From contig CM018604.1 in assembly GCA_009192285.1 (NCBI GenBank), forward strand, positions 5,613,746-5,677,745: 64,000 bases of DNA, read 5' to 3'. Position 1 is the stretch's first letter, and each line of letters begins with the position of its first letter. A program made the translations under genes and the position numbers. A model generated the notes under the pieces. It was not told the origin of the DNA. It searched no databases and saw only the letters and a list, made by a program, of their open reading frames with translations. Positions 12,401-24,869 of the stretch are shown here, piece after piece. The DNA comes from Morchella semilibera (taxonomy: Eukaryota > Ascomycota > Pezizomycetes > Pezizales > Morchellaceae).

Positions 12401-14769
12401 CTCTTATCAATGATCACTTACTACCGCTGGCCCCTGCTGGTCAGGATACGATGGTCAGGCCAGATATCAGGCCTCCAACTGTTCCTGTAGCGAGGAATAT
12501 TGATCCATGGGCGGATACAAACTGGGCTGAGACTTCAGTAATATACAATACCCCGATCACACTCACCATGCCGAACAGGGGCCAGGTTGAGATCAGCATA
12601 TTGACAACCATAAAGTGTCCCACAATTGAGAAATTTCCGATCTTCTGGACGGGGTCTGAGAGTGGAGAAGTTGCGGTGGGTCGATCATTCTCTCTTTCCG
12701 CTCTTTCCGTCGAGCAGGACTTTGTGGAAACGGCAAAGAAGATGACATATGAACTGCTGCACTCGGTGCATGCAGCAAAAATGGAAATCAATGTAATGGA
12801 CTTTCCGTACCTTTTCTCTGAAAGAAATGGAATCCCGTTGTGGGAGGATGGGGGTGCAAGTAAAAGCAGTGTGTACGAGGCGTACAAGAGTAATCTCCCT
12901 GTCCAAAGCATGGGTATCATACGGGAGACCGGTCAGGAGCATTCTCGGTATATATTCCTTAGGTGGAGGACCGATATATCTCCGCTGGAGGACGCGCAAA
13001 TTCTCGAAAAGTATAAAGGCAGGCCAATCGATCCAGACCAGCCAGTTATCGAGGTACAAAGACTATCCCATCGTCGCGATTTTCTACACCAAGCACTCCA
13101 TGAGGTGACCCCAGAATCACTTCACCTTCTTCCCCAGTACTGCACAGTCGATAAGATTCCGTGGCGATATTCTCAGTTTGCACTTTTCGCCCCAGGTATT
13201 ATCCACCGGATCAGTATAACCTTGCTGGCCTCAGACATCCAGAACACTCTACTTTCAAGTGTGGGATTCACCTCAGTCAATAATATTCTCACCGCACTCT
13301 GTACCTCCTCCTCGAGAGAGTTACATGACTACCAGCGGCTGGAATTTCTCGGAGACTCGGTATTGAAGCTGCTCGTTTCCCTTAATTTGCTTGACGAGCA
13401 CCCATCATGGCATGAAGGAGTCCTCTCCATGAGGAAGGCAAAGATAATTTCCAACTCCACCCTGGCAAAAGCAGCACAGGAAAAAGGATTAGCACGATGG
13501 ATCATTTCGGAGGGCTTCACGGGGGCAAAATGGAGTCCACGATACACCAACTCATCGGATGATAACTGTAATAATAGTAAGCCGAATAGTTCCTCTTCCG
13601 AGAAAGTTCTATCGACCAAGGTACTGGCAGATGTAGTCGAGGCACTCATTGGCGCAGCGTATGTTGAAGGGAGCTACGATAAGGCCATGAAATGTATTAA
13701 TGCATTTGGCCTGGATGTGGTTTTGAAGCCCATTAAAGTAAGAGCAGCCTCCTTATTTAACAAAGCGGGAAAGGCTCCACCAGTCAAAATCGCATATCTA
13801 CAGGGCTTGCAAAATCTGCTCAGGTATAAGTTTAAACACCAATCACTCCTTCTTGAAGCAATAACGCACCCCTCCTCCGAGCTATCCTCGCCATCCTATC
13901 AACGTCTCGAGTTCCTGGGTGATGCGGTACTAGACATGCTCGTAGTCGACGAGCTTTTCCAGAACCCGAAGAACCTCCCACCAGCCTCAATGCATCTCTA
14001 CAAGAGCTCAGTCGTCAACGGGGGTATCCTAGCATTTTTGTCAATGACTTGCTCCACCGAGGAAGAAATCCCCACCGTCGAGGAGTCCCATGGGCTCTTC
14101 AACGTCAAAAACGTGGGACAGCAAGCCTGCATCTGGGACTACGTCCAACTCTCCCATCCCGAGATGATCAAAGCACGAAAGCGTTTCCTCGCACAATACG
14201 AACGCTCCCGACTACAGATCCTCGAAATGCTCACACATGATGGGCGCTACCCCTGGGCCGAGATCGCGCTGCTCGAGGCTGACATCAATGGCAAATGCAA
14301 GCTGTTTGCAGACATGTTTGAGGCCATCGTCGGCGCTGTGTATGTCGACTCCGGCGGCGACTTTACGGTTGTCAGAGCGTTGGTAGAACGATTCGACATC
14401 TTCCGAGTGCTAAAGATATTCCTGGAGAGGGGGACAGACGTGATGCATCCATTCAACAAGGTGAGCGAGATGGCGGCGAGGCTGGGGAAGGGTGCGGTCG
14501 AGTATGACTGTGAGATGGAGGACGAGGTGTATGTGTATACGACTTCAATAAGGGGGATAAAGGTGGCGACAGCACAGTCGGCAAATGAGATGCAGGCAAA
14601 GGTGATGGCTGCTGAGAGGTCGCTGGAGATGCTGGAGCGCGCGGAAAGGTACACAAAGGAACCAACCCAAAAGGAGCCGGAGCCGGAGGTTGAGAGCCCT
14701 AGGGAGGATCTAATGGATGTGGACGATATGATGCCGGAAATCACGCCTCGAAAGGATCTATTTGGTTGA
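9458..14769 (+). CDS. dcl2: Dicer-like protein (DCL2 type), nine exons
   Basis: RNA-silencing endoribonuclease that cuts double-stranded RNA into small RNAs. Exons: 9458-9565, 9627-9655, 9760-9805, 9860-10054, 10125-10194, 10303-10438, 10490-10753, 11036-12058, 12111-14769; about 1509 residues. Order of domains: DExH helicase with Walker A MDTGSGKT split across introns and motif II DEAHHC; helicase C-terminal part with [16 protein letters not shown] and QRRGRARR; Dicer dimerisation domain after [14 protein letters not shown]; a weakly defined PAZ-like middle; RNase IIIa with [16 protein letters not shown] and [16 protein letters not shown]; RNase IIIb with [16 protein letters not shown] and [16 protein letters not shown]; a short C-terminal double-stranded-RNA-binding-like tail. 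Catalytic acidic residues of both RNase III domains are present. All joins keep phase; the intron at 10754-11035 and the low-complexity end of exon 7 are the least certain. DCL2 rather than DCL1 is a judgement from the N-terminus and size. Confidence 0.92.
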
Positions 14770-17628
14770 CTATGTTAGGATATATTTATTAATTAAGGTT
14801 AGGATTATATTGGTATGCCTTGGAGGATATACTGGGACCGAGAAGGATTAGATGCGATTGTAGTATCTAAAATAAACTATCTTGAATATTTTTTATTTAT
14901 AAATACATCATACATAGTACATGAAAGGTTTATGCCATAGTTTCCGACACCAACGAAGTGAGTTGGTGCGCTCCACCGGGTATCATCTAGGGTTGCATAT
15001 CTCAGCATACATGCATGTATGTATTAGTTTCGAGATGTGTCTTTAAGTTATTCCGTCAGATAAGTCGTTGCTACTGCCAGGACACTCTTTCACTGCCTGG
15101 GTGCTGTGGGTCATAGCCATAAAAATAAGTACATATATACATTCTGTGGTTTTAGGTACCGGACGTACGAGTACCCACATGTAAAAAAGCGGAAAAAGAA
15201 AAAAAACCACTTTGCTAAAAATAAATATAGAATCAATTAAAGGGAGTTTGGGGGGGGGGGGGGGGCATTTCGGGAGGGAGATATATCAATTGCTCGATAA
15301 TAACCTATTGGTACCCGTATCCACAACAGTTACCTGATATTGCGTAGAAATCTGATCTCTTTACAGATACATGTAAGGAAAAAAAGATCGCTCTAATTTA
15401 AATAATTGAGCTGAGGAGTAAAAGCAAGGTGACTATATCCAATATGTGATGTATAGAGCACATCATTACAGTGCTGGGTGGGTGGATGGGTTTAATACAA
15501 ATATTTCGAGGTAGCTCCTTGGGCGGCCGGAGACGTTGGTTGCGGGTCGAATTCTGTATTAGCAAAGTAAGGGCAGGGGCGGGGGAGTGTAAGGAAATTG
15601 GGATGTCTCCTGCACGTGAGAAGCTTTGATTTTACGCCAAGAATGTTCTGCTAGCCAGATTGACGAAGATCCCCGGACGCACTTCCTAGAGGATCGCAGC
15701 GGTAGCCGGTGCGGGTTGGCCAGTTGGTTCAGGAGCTATAGATGTCGTGTTTTGGCACTAGGGTTATGGTATTTCCACTGTTTTTCAGTCTGACCTTTAC
15801 GAACATGTAGTGAAGGCTTTCTATAAGGGTCCCCCGAGACCAAAGATTTTCCCCTTATATATAATGATTTCGTTCCTTTAGATAGCGAGGGGACCGGGGG
15901 TTTGCTATTGTGGGTGTCATGCTGTTTGACGTGTTACTTGTCTCCTATTTCTAGGAGCTGGACTGGTCCCTTTTATAAGTACACAGGCCACGAATTGATA
16001 AAAGCACATGTAGCAGGCCTAGGTGAGAGTGATGATGGTAAAATATGATTGTTGCTGGAAAACAGACCATACCAATTACATACATATAGCTATGGACCAT
16101 GGAGCGGAGCGATATTAGTTATAGGACGATAGAAAAATAAACTAGACAACCTTTCAAATACCCTAACCCAATATTTTCTATATAAGTGCGCCTACTTTCA
16201 GCAAAACATTTTGAATAGGTAAATATTTTGTGGTTAACTTACCCTTCCTGCCCACTAGAAGCAAAAGAAACTAATTAACGATACCCTCGAGCACCTCACT
16301 CATGCGTGGATGGTTTTAGCACTTGTTTTACCCTAGCGCACAAGCCAAAAAAAAAAAAAAAAAAAAAACTAGGGACCTAGCGGTAGAAAGCCCTGGCAGA
16401 GCGTCCCCCGCGGCCCCACCAACCATCCCACAACCGAATAGGCCGAACCTCCTAGAGAATTGAATCTAGAGTCGAGGCAAAATTGGACCAACAAAATCCC
16501 GCGCGGCCTCCATCGATGCGATCGATGGTTATATTGTTTACCGGCCGGTTGGTGTCTGTGCTGTAGTAGAGGATATACTGCCCGTAAATAATTGGAGGGT
16601 ATCCTGCTCAACAAAGAAGCTCTGGGCGGTTGATCTCGGTAGTGGTGGGGAGGGGGGTAGGTTTTCGGTTGACATTAGGCAGTGTCGTCTAATTGGAATA
16701 TGCCTTTGTCAGGAATTGCACTGGGAGGTAACGCACGATCGGCATCCCAGCAGGGCAACGCAGAACCTGAGACGGAGATAAACAACCGAGTGATACACTA
16801 TGACGAACAAGCTCTTCATCAACACGCAGCCCATCGCTGATATAAACTATACAACGGACAAGCATCGATGCGCTACCGTCATAGATACTCTCGTATATAT
16901 ATATCGGGTTGGTGTACAAGACAAACCACCGACATTGTGCATGTAGAGAGGCCATAGGCTCTCTTTGAAGTATAAATCAATAATAGGTCACAAGCTCTCA
17001 CTCGGCTGGGCGAGTGACAGTTCATGCCGCGACGGACAGTGGCGAATACCATTCGTAGGCTAAGGCATGAAGCACCCTCGGGGATACGGCCAGTGCAGAT
17101 GTGCGTATACAGACATCTGTCCGTCCAACAGGAGACCTAGTGCCACACTCAGCCAGGCCTGCAGTCTGTGGACAGGCGTTCGAGTTGTTCGGCGGCAAGG
17201 AGCTAGGTTGGTATCTATCCCGCCTTAATCTACTGCGGCCTTGTAATTGCGGGATCTTTATCTTTAGTCTTCAGGTAATGAATTATAGCTGTCATCAGAA
17301 ACTCGTACGTTGAGCAAACAGCATGATTGCAGGGCTCGACAAGACGTGGGTCGAGAGTTCTGTGAATTAGAGTGAGCTTATATGGGACTAGGGGCGCTTT
17401 TGGGACCCGGGATGAGAAAGTATGGGCTGAAGGTGATTTCAGATATACTGGCGGGCATCTGAATAGTTGCAAATATGTATTCAGGGCAGAGGTTTTGGAT
17501 GTGTAGTAGATGCCAATATTTCCAATTTATAAGAATTACGAAAATAGTATATTCAGTGATGTTATAAGAACCTCTACAATCTAATACTACAGAAAGCGCC
17601 GTTAAACTATCCCGCAATCCCACAACGC
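14770..17628. other. Intergenic region, no gene recognised
   Basis: AT-rich DNA between the convergent Dicer gene and the minus-strand gene ending at 17629. It contains a run of about 20 G at 15248-15266, a run of about 21 A at 16347-16368, and scattered ACATGTA motifs. Minus-strand open frames at 16369-16614 and 16689-16955 have no recognisable family and no clear splice partners. Confidence 0.55.
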
Positions 17629-20309
17629 CTACCAGTCCGGAGGCGGCGAATCCCCCGCCCAGTCCAGCTTCGGCCTACAATCCTTAGCCTTACCAGAAAG
17701 CAATTCCTGCAACCTCTCCTCATCGCTCCTGATCCTCTCATCAGTAGCACTGGCGGCAGGACAACGCTCGCTGACCGCGCTTACCGACTGCGTGATTGCT
17801 TTCTACAACACAAGCTGTAAGTTAGATATTACCGCTATGGCGGAGTGGATGGAGTATTCACGGGCCCATACCTTCATCATCGCAAACCTAACAAGCAGGC
17901 TCTTCAAGCACCCAAACTCCAAGCAATCCACGGGTACCTCCTCTATGCGCTCCCGCACCAGGACCGAAACATGCCCCTTACAGTACAGCCTGAGGAACTG
18001 GACTTTCAACCCCGCACACATGATTCCCACCACCTGTAGCTTCCCAGTAACCGCTGGGTCGAAGTTCACACGCTGATGCAGCGCGAAAAGCATATCCCGC
18101 AACGTCTTGATCAGCTTGTTGGTGTCCACCAGCAGCTTAGTGGACTTTGTGCCCACGCTTCCGAAGGACGAGGCAACCTCCATGGCACCGAATTCCTCGC
18201 TGTGGTCCTTGATGGAGCGGATGATGCCGTCCATCTTCGGGCCGCTGAGCTGTCGCTGTGTCGGGAGTGTGCGGTAGCGATTTTTCCGCCGGGCGGTTGA
18301 GCGACAGGAGCTTTCCTTGTGGACCATGTGGACACCGGCTAGCCCTAGAAGTGGGTGGTCGATTATATGTGTCCATAGACAGCTTGAGAGGGTGTCTTCG
18401 AGTTGAGTTGCCCGAAGCGGCTGGTCGGGATCTTCCCAAAGGCCAAGGATATGCTGCACCGCCAGGTCTGCGGACCATAGGTCGTAATGCTTCTCGCGGT
18501 CGTAGACTTCGCCGTCTTCTTTATACCGCGTGGTGTCGACTAGATGTCTGAATTTAGTAACTGTCTTTGCCCCATCGAATCGATCCAAGCTCTTAAATAG
18601 CGGCATCAACCCTTCACTCGACAGTGATGGAGTAGTAGCCCTGATCTCCGACAACTCCTCATTCGAAAACCAGTCCTTGCAGGTGTTGTCTTCATCGTCA
18701 CCCAAATCGAGAATAAAAGACGCCGCTAGGTTTGCGTGAAAGCCAACACCACCAGCTGCGTGGAATTGAGAGAAGAGGACGGTTTCGACATCTCGGCCGG
18801 ATGACAGTTTCCACCGGTGGCCTTTGGTCTTGTGATAGGCCTTATAGAACGCTATAATATGTGGTGAATCATTAGCGCGGTCATCGGCTTCCTTATCCGT
18901 ATCGCTCTCATCCTCGCCCTCCTGCTCTTGATCCTCCTCTTCCTCAGCTACAGTATCTGGCAGTTCCCACTCGTCTATCGCTGCCTCCCCCTCCTCCTCA
19001 CCCTCTCTACTGGATGGCACCGGCGAAGTTGGATTGCGAGCGGCGGCTTTGTTACTAGGAGGGATAGGTGTAGCGGTATCTGCAGCATGGAAAACCGGTG
19101 CGCTGCCACCATTCTGGAACAGGGGGGCGCTGCCACCATTCTGGAAAACAGGCGCATAATTGATCGTCGTAGGGTTTGGCGATGGCCGCTCTGTCGACTT
19201 CTTGAAGGAGGCCCATATTTTGGCGTACTTTCGGTCTGATGAGCTACTCTGTGGAAGTTTAGCGGGCAGCACGTCCACACCCATTGAGGCCCGGTATGCA
19301 CCAGAGCTTCAAAGGGTAGGGAAGAAAGTGGAAGGAGCATTGGACATTCTGGAGGGGCGGAGAGGAAGGGTATACTCGCCAAAATTTCAAGTCTGCCTCT
19401 TTTCTACCAAATTTTAGGTACCAGAAGGGACAGACTTGAAATTTTGGCGAGTAGATCGAATCAACCCCACCGCATCAAGACAAGCTAGCAGGTCATCTTG
19501 GGCAGTGGGCACCGACGCTGAACAAGGGCCGGACAAGCTAACAGGTCATCCGGGCCAGTCCAGCAACATGGTGTCAGTCACGGGAGCTAACAGGTCCCGC
19601 TTCTGGATTCAGGGCAGATGTTATGTAGTGAAGGGTGGAGGAGAGGGGGCTGTCGAGACAAGCTAACAGGTCATCTCGACGATCGGCACCGATGCTGGAC
19701 GAAGAGCCGGACAAGCTATCAGGTTGTCCGGGGCTTGTCCAGCAACATGGTGCCACAGAAGGGTTGACATATGTATGTATATACATACCTCTCGATAGCG
19801 ACTGAGCAACGCCTCCGCCCTTTCACGCCCCTCGTCGGTATGGCACCGGCCGTTGCAGGCCGCAATACTCTGCAGCGACTTAACCCAAGAATCGACAATC
19901 TTGCGACGAGTCGCGTCCCGGGGGTGCCGGTACTTCAAGAAGTCGATGAGATTCCATCTGCTTGGAGGAGAGTTGAAGTATTTCGAGTTATTCTTATGGA
20001 CTACCCCTACCGTTAGTGAAAGCAAGAAGAGAAGAGTGCGAGGAAGGAACTGGAGGAGGCAACAAACAGGTTTGCCTAGCTGACATTATGCGACTGATCT
20101 AAGCTAGGAAGGAGACTGTAGCAAAGCTGTGGATGAGGTTCCTGTTGGGCCATCGGTGTTGTGGTGATGATATTAAAGTTGTTAAAAGTTGTTGAAGAAA
20201 CGGGTGGCTGGGTGGCAGGGGTGGCAGGGGTGGCTGGGTAGCTTGTAGCTTGTGGCTGGGTGCCAAGAGATGATCTGTTAAGATAAGCCACACGTGATAC
20301 GCCAGGCAT
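17629..20309 (-). CDS. Fungal protein of unknown function, multi-exon, acidic linker
   Basis: Not a family I can name with a function. The firm part is an exon read on the minus strand to 17872, a 69-base intron (17871-17803) with GTATGG donor and TTGTAG acceptor, and a last exon 17802-17629 ending PPPDW. The central part has a glutamate/aspartate-rich disordered linker (about 90 residues) after three FQNGGSAP-like repeats, then a conserved-looking helical region around FDGAKTVTKFRHLVDTTRY and YDLWSADLAVQHILGLWED. Upstream, an exon ending at 19789 (before donor GTATGT) carries WNLIDFLKYRHPRDATRRK and LQSIAACNGRCH; it can join in phase to 19248 (acceptor TTCCACAG). A further upstream frame from 20309 may hold the first exon, but no good donor was found. 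If only the firm part is used, the gene starts at ATG 19284 and is about 528 residues. Confidence 0.6.
19371..19452. repeat. Inverted repeat with about 23-base arms
   Basis: The sequence TACTCGCCAAAATTTCAAG and its inverse flank a loop of about 36 bases and match perfectly over 22-23 bases. It lies between two probable exons of the 17629-20309 gene, either in an intron or in its promoter. Confidence 0.85.
19480..19757. repeat. Imperfect direct repeats of about 100 bases
   Basis: Two related copies, 19480-19577 and 19658-19757, each start with ACAAGCTARCAGGTCATC, pass through GGCACCGAYGCTG and GCCGGACAAGCTA, and end with CAGCAACATGGTG. The shorter block CTAACAGGTC also recurs between them. 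No coding meaning is seen. Confidence 0.8.
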
Positions 20310-21027
20310 ATAAATTATGGTCGCGATCGGAGAGACTCTACTGTATATAGTATATTCCTATGGCAAGTGGAATGCGGCCGGAGGCCGCATATATATATAG
20401 TTGTGTGTATTCCAGGCCGTAATGATTCGTCTCTGCCCATGACCGGCCTTTAATATAATTATAATAGCACTGTACTGTTTTGTCCATTCAGTTGAGTCTG
20501 TTTGTGAAAGCTTGAGGGATTCAGGAATCTAGAGATGATATATAAAAGATTATAGACGTACTTATCAGTGTTTGCTCATGCCCTTTGATACAGCAATGGT
20601 GAACAATGCAATCCCTCTTAATGTAGCTTCCCTTCCAATCACGGGAGCGATCTTTTTTCAGTGTTGAAGGAAGTAGTGGTTTGGTGCAGATTGTGTAAGT
20701 AACACCTCTATCTAAATAGAATAGTCAGGTATCTCTGTCACTACGAAAGGTTTCAATTGGATGGGTAGCTGCCCCAGATTTCTGTGGTCTGGCGGGCTAC
20801 AGTTGTCAGTAGACAAAGAATCGGGTGTGTTAAGGGAGACGGCATACATATACATTGGCGAACCTCGATCACTATATGTATATAATAACCCTTTGACCAA
20901 GATCAATATTTCTTCTCTTCCAAAGATGGCCCAGCATGCCACGCAGCGGCAGGTGTCCCCCACTGCGTGCGAAGATGTTTATCCCGTGAGTTTTCACAAC
21001 CGTACCTTCATATCACATAACTGATAT

Positions 21028-21083
21028 ATTAGGCCCTTTGCGCAAAAGACTCTGTAGCTATAGTCTTTTGCGCAAAGGGCCTA
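21028..21083. repeat. TTTGCGCAAA foldback element, near-perfect palindrome
   Basis: The arms ATTAGGCCCTTTGCGCAAAA and its inverse are identical over about 22 bases around a 10-base loop. Related ends occur at 8253, 21101, 41892, 43086 and 43861, so this is one member of a dispersed small-element family. Confidence 0.9.
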
Positions 21084-21100
21084 TTAGATACTACATGTAG

Positions 21101-21208
21101 CTTTGCGCAAATGGAGCCAGCGTAACCTGATTGATGCCGATCCCATAGCCTGCCGATCAGGTAATCGAAGTGTGGAGCTGGCCCGATTTGCACAAAGTCT
21201 CTATTAGC
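21101..21208. repeat. TTTGCGCAAA-family MITE, copy A
   Basis: About 105 bases, starting CTTTGCGCAAATGGAGCCAG and ending GATTTGCACAAAGTC. Its interior (CATAGCCTGCCGATCAGG) matches the reverse complement of the element at 41892-42009, which shows a mobile-element relationship and not just similar ends. Confidence 0.85.
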
Positions 21209-21630
21209 CGACAATTATTAGAGCGTATTGGCCAACAACTTCTGGGCCTAAATATTTAGTTCTTGGCGACCGGTTTTGGTGTGGATAGCCCGCCAAGAGC
21301 TCAAAATTTGAACTCAAAAATTGAAAATTAGAGTGTGGCCAACACACTCTAATAAAATAAGGCCACACTACTGTAATTGTGGCAGTACATGCAGCTGATC
21401 ACGTGGTCTCTCACGTCTTACATAACTACATCTTCATAGAACTAACCCCACCTCCAACCCTCAGGCTCCACCATCTACACGCATACTATACTACTACACT
21501 CAACAATAAACTTTCAACTTCAACCAATAATAACTTCAGATCTCGATTGCAAAGGTACCCGCCTCATAAGCCTTCCCCAGCACCTAAAACGCCTAGTAAA
21601 AAAAAAAGCCTAACTCTCCCTTTTCCTCAG

Positions 21631-22118
21631 ATGACTTTTCGACCACTCGTAGACGGCACTTATCTGATTTCAAATGACAAGCACCGTGATCATACCCTGG
21701 TTTCTATTGACAAAAGAATCATGGCTATGGAGTCGGGGTATTCCTGCTGGAGACTTAAATTTCACCCATCGGATAGTGCCTACGAAATTACACATTTGAA
21801 CTCGGGACTAGTGTTAGACCTTCATTCCGCAGATAGTAAGCCGGGGACCCAAGTTATTACCTATCCGGCACATGGCGGGTCGAACCAGAGATGGAGAATG
21901 GAAAAACTGGACCAAGGGTATCTAACTTTAAGATCCTCCATATAATCCGTTTACTCACTCGACTTCCTTCAATGATTAGGCCCATTGTGTTATCTAGCGT
22001 GGCGCAGCCTCACATCTTCATGACTGCTATCACCGACAACAAGCAGTATATCATTAACGTGACCTGCGACGAAGACAGCACTCTCTCGAGGGCGAGATGG
22101 TACTTTAAGAAGGTCTAA
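21631..22118 (+). CDS. Ricin B-type (beta-trefoil) lectin-like protein
   Basis: Two exons, 21631-21917 and 21980-22118, give a 141-residue protein, about the size of one beta-trefoil. The start MTFRPLVDGTYLISND, the QxW motif in GGSNQRWRMEK and the patterned segments GLVLDLHSADSKPGTQV are typical of the ricin B lectin fold, which binds sugars. There is no signal peptide, so it is probably cytosolic. The intron has donor GTATCT and acceptor ATTAG and restores frame to a final exon ending RARWYFKKV. An in-frame extension upstream to 21379 exists but is low-complexity and resembles leader sequence, so the ATG at 21631 is preferred. Fungal lectins of this shape often act in defence or storage; that role is inference here. 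Confidence 0.75.
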
Positions 22119-24869
22119 TCATGAGGGGATTGGGGAAGTGGTGGAGTGGTTAGCCCCCGAGAACCCCAGCTATCTTTTCCCAGCCCTTGGGACTTTCGTT
22201 AATTTAAGTTTCCACCAATGGCTCTTGGCCATGTTCGCCCCTTATCCTTTGAGGGAACTGTTTATTCTTGCTGTCCAATGGAGCGTGATTTATTCCTTTT
22301 TATGTGGGAGGGGGGCATCTCTTCTAGCTGCCTAATGGAGCCTTTTATCTAGCAAGAGATATATTATTTAGTGAGAAACACTAGCACTGATGCATGTTCC
22401 TTTACCTTGACCCGTGATCCTTCCCATCGAATCTCCTCCATTCGGGGACCTAATCAACTCATAGCAGGAAGAATCCCATTCTAAGACTCCATCCCTTCAC
22501 TCTTCCATATATATAGGCGTTAAGAATTTTCTGATCCATCATATTGAGTGGTATGACGGATTAGAACGATACATACAGCTACATGTAGTTAGAGAACGTT
22601 CTCACATTCTATCCTTGGCCCGTACCTTATCTTATCTAGCGTAGTGTGACTTTTGCACAGGGCACGTAACCCTTAACCACTTGTAATTGTAGCTAGCCGT
22701 AGATATACAATGGAAGGACGTCAGTAGAAAGTGCACAGCCGTATTCCGTCCTTATACACATCAGATGTTTATAGATACGTACATAGCATAGCATGTATTT
22801 GAGAAACTAATTAATTAATTACATGTAGAGGTGTATACGTGTAGTTAGAGAGGGCTATTGTTAAGTAATTGTTTTGGAGCGTTCTAGGCCTCAGCGACAC
22901 AAGTGAAGACTTAAGCATACAGTTATATTAGACCGTATGTACTGTGCCAAGAGTGATTTTGGCCACCACTTGCACTAAACCTGCCTAGGCACATTCTCTC
23001 GCCACAGGTGCACTCGGTCCAATGAAATTATATTCGAGTGATATTACATGACTCATGTTAACAACCCCCCCCTTTTTTTCGCTTAACTCGCGCTCTACAT
23101 GTAGTTACTGATGACCGGACCTCTGAGGAAGTGGTTGGAGTGATGAATAGGTAAAGATCCCATGACAGTGGAGTAGAATATGGGCCAGAACCTAGTGCAT
23201 ATATCTACAGCCACCCTGCAGGAGTGTTTGATTTTTTTTTTAAATGTCAGTGTGCAGTGTGGCCGTGGGGCACCCGTGAAACAACAAAAAATATGTAATT
23301 AGTTTGTGACTATATATAACAAAATGTAGGTTATCAATCGTATCCAGTGATTCCTAGAAAGCCCCAATAATATCAGGGATTTTCAATATGGTCCGCCATG
23401 CGCGGTAACATATATATATATGGAGGGGTCCCACTCCGAAGTCGGAATCACAAATACTTTTGCAGAGGGGTTGTATATATATGAGACTGCTATTGGCAAA
23501 TCTCTAAATTACTAAACCTTAATCTGGAACTTCCTGGTTAAGAGTTGGGATGATTAGTATGTCTACCAGGAGATTAGAAGGAGGCCCGAGACCTGTAATG
23601 GCTTAGTTTGGAAATCACTTATGTGATGTGATGTCTGCTATATCTTTATGTGAGTAGACGACGCTAGAAGGCGCAGCTTATAACTACATGTATATATATA
23701 ATAGCGGGAAGAGTCAATCAAATATGTAGTGTGTATTTTGAAGTTTATCACAAACTTGACCTCGAGCTCAGTATAGCTAGTACATAACAAGCATCAAGGA
23801 GTTGTGCATAATGGATTAAAATTACAGCCTCCGGATCCAGCAAAATGATACATGGTCGGGAGATCAGGGTCCAAGAGACATCCCAACACAATATATGTTT
23901 TTCACCCAACATGTTATCATCTAGCTAAGTACATTAATATGTCGTGGCAAGAAAATCCGTATTCACGTTCTCCCAAAAGACGGAGAAAGTTGCTACTCTC
24001 CCGGCCCTAGACATCTCATCCAATTCTCAGTAGATTCACTGCCTTCACCTTGCCCACCCCTACCACCCCGTCCGCTACGGCCACGATAACCCCCACGACC
24101 ACATTGATCAATATTGTGTACTCCTCTACTACTTCCACCGTCTCCTCGGCCACGACCTGGATGGTCCGTATTCTGAGAACTAGCTACCCCACCACGCCCA
24201 GCGGTGGGACCTCTCGGAACATGCATATTAACATGCAGCCTTAACTACTCTAAAGGGCCCGACCTGAGGAGGAATAACTGTGCCAGCCCGCAAGCTCAAC
24301 ATTGTTATTCACTATTATATTTGCGGGGGGGGGGGGAAGTAAGGCTCGAAGACTAGAGGTGTGGATACCGGTAGCTTCTCCCATCTCAAGTGGTTTTAAT
24401 TTTGGGTGTCCATTGTCTGTAAATCGTGGCGGACGGTCCCCTGACTCAAGGGCAAGAGGCCGGGCCCCAGCACCTTTCTTGTGACAATATTGTTGTGTGT
24501 AACTATATAGCTGTATACAGATATAGGGTGATAAGGGCACAAGGCTGGCCTACTCCCTTTCTAAATAGGACTGGGAAGTTATTGACAGATTATTGGAACA
24601 GTACATGCAGCGAGGGAGGTTGCTAGCCCTTTGCCAGTCTTGCGGAACAGTCACAGTGCAATTGCTACGCACAATTGGTTCTTTATAGATCCCCGTTGAT
24701 ATATCATCATGCACACACACCACACCCAGAGTTCCCCTAACTTCACAGGCAGCTACAAGTATTATTAAACCTTTATTCATCTCACATTACCTCCCTATTT
24801 ACTATGCCACACCAATCAAGTATAACGATCATTACCCCCCCCCCCCCAAACTCGCCCTCTCCCACAGCC
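22119..24869. other. Intergenic region; one RGG-rich open frame, otherwise empty
   Basis: Long AT-rich stretch with many ACATGTA motifs and TA runs. A minus-strand open frame at 24226-23993 is rich in RGG and RGRG motifs (GRGGYRGRSGRGGRGGQG), like tails of RNA-binding proteins, but no start, partner exon or globular domain could be joined to it with confidence. A short tract of C near 24836-24847 precedes the end of the oxidase gene. Confidence 0.5.

Larger units (their letters stand above)
20310..21630. other. Intergenic region with small inverted-repeat elements
   Basis: Region upstream of the lectin gene. It holds two TTTGCGCAAA-type elements (21028-21083 and 21101-21208) and a palindromic AGAGTGTGGCC-AAC-ACACTCT block near 21330-21350. 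The 5' untranslated region of the lectin gene, rich in CA and CT, probably begins after about 21400. Confidence 0.6.
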
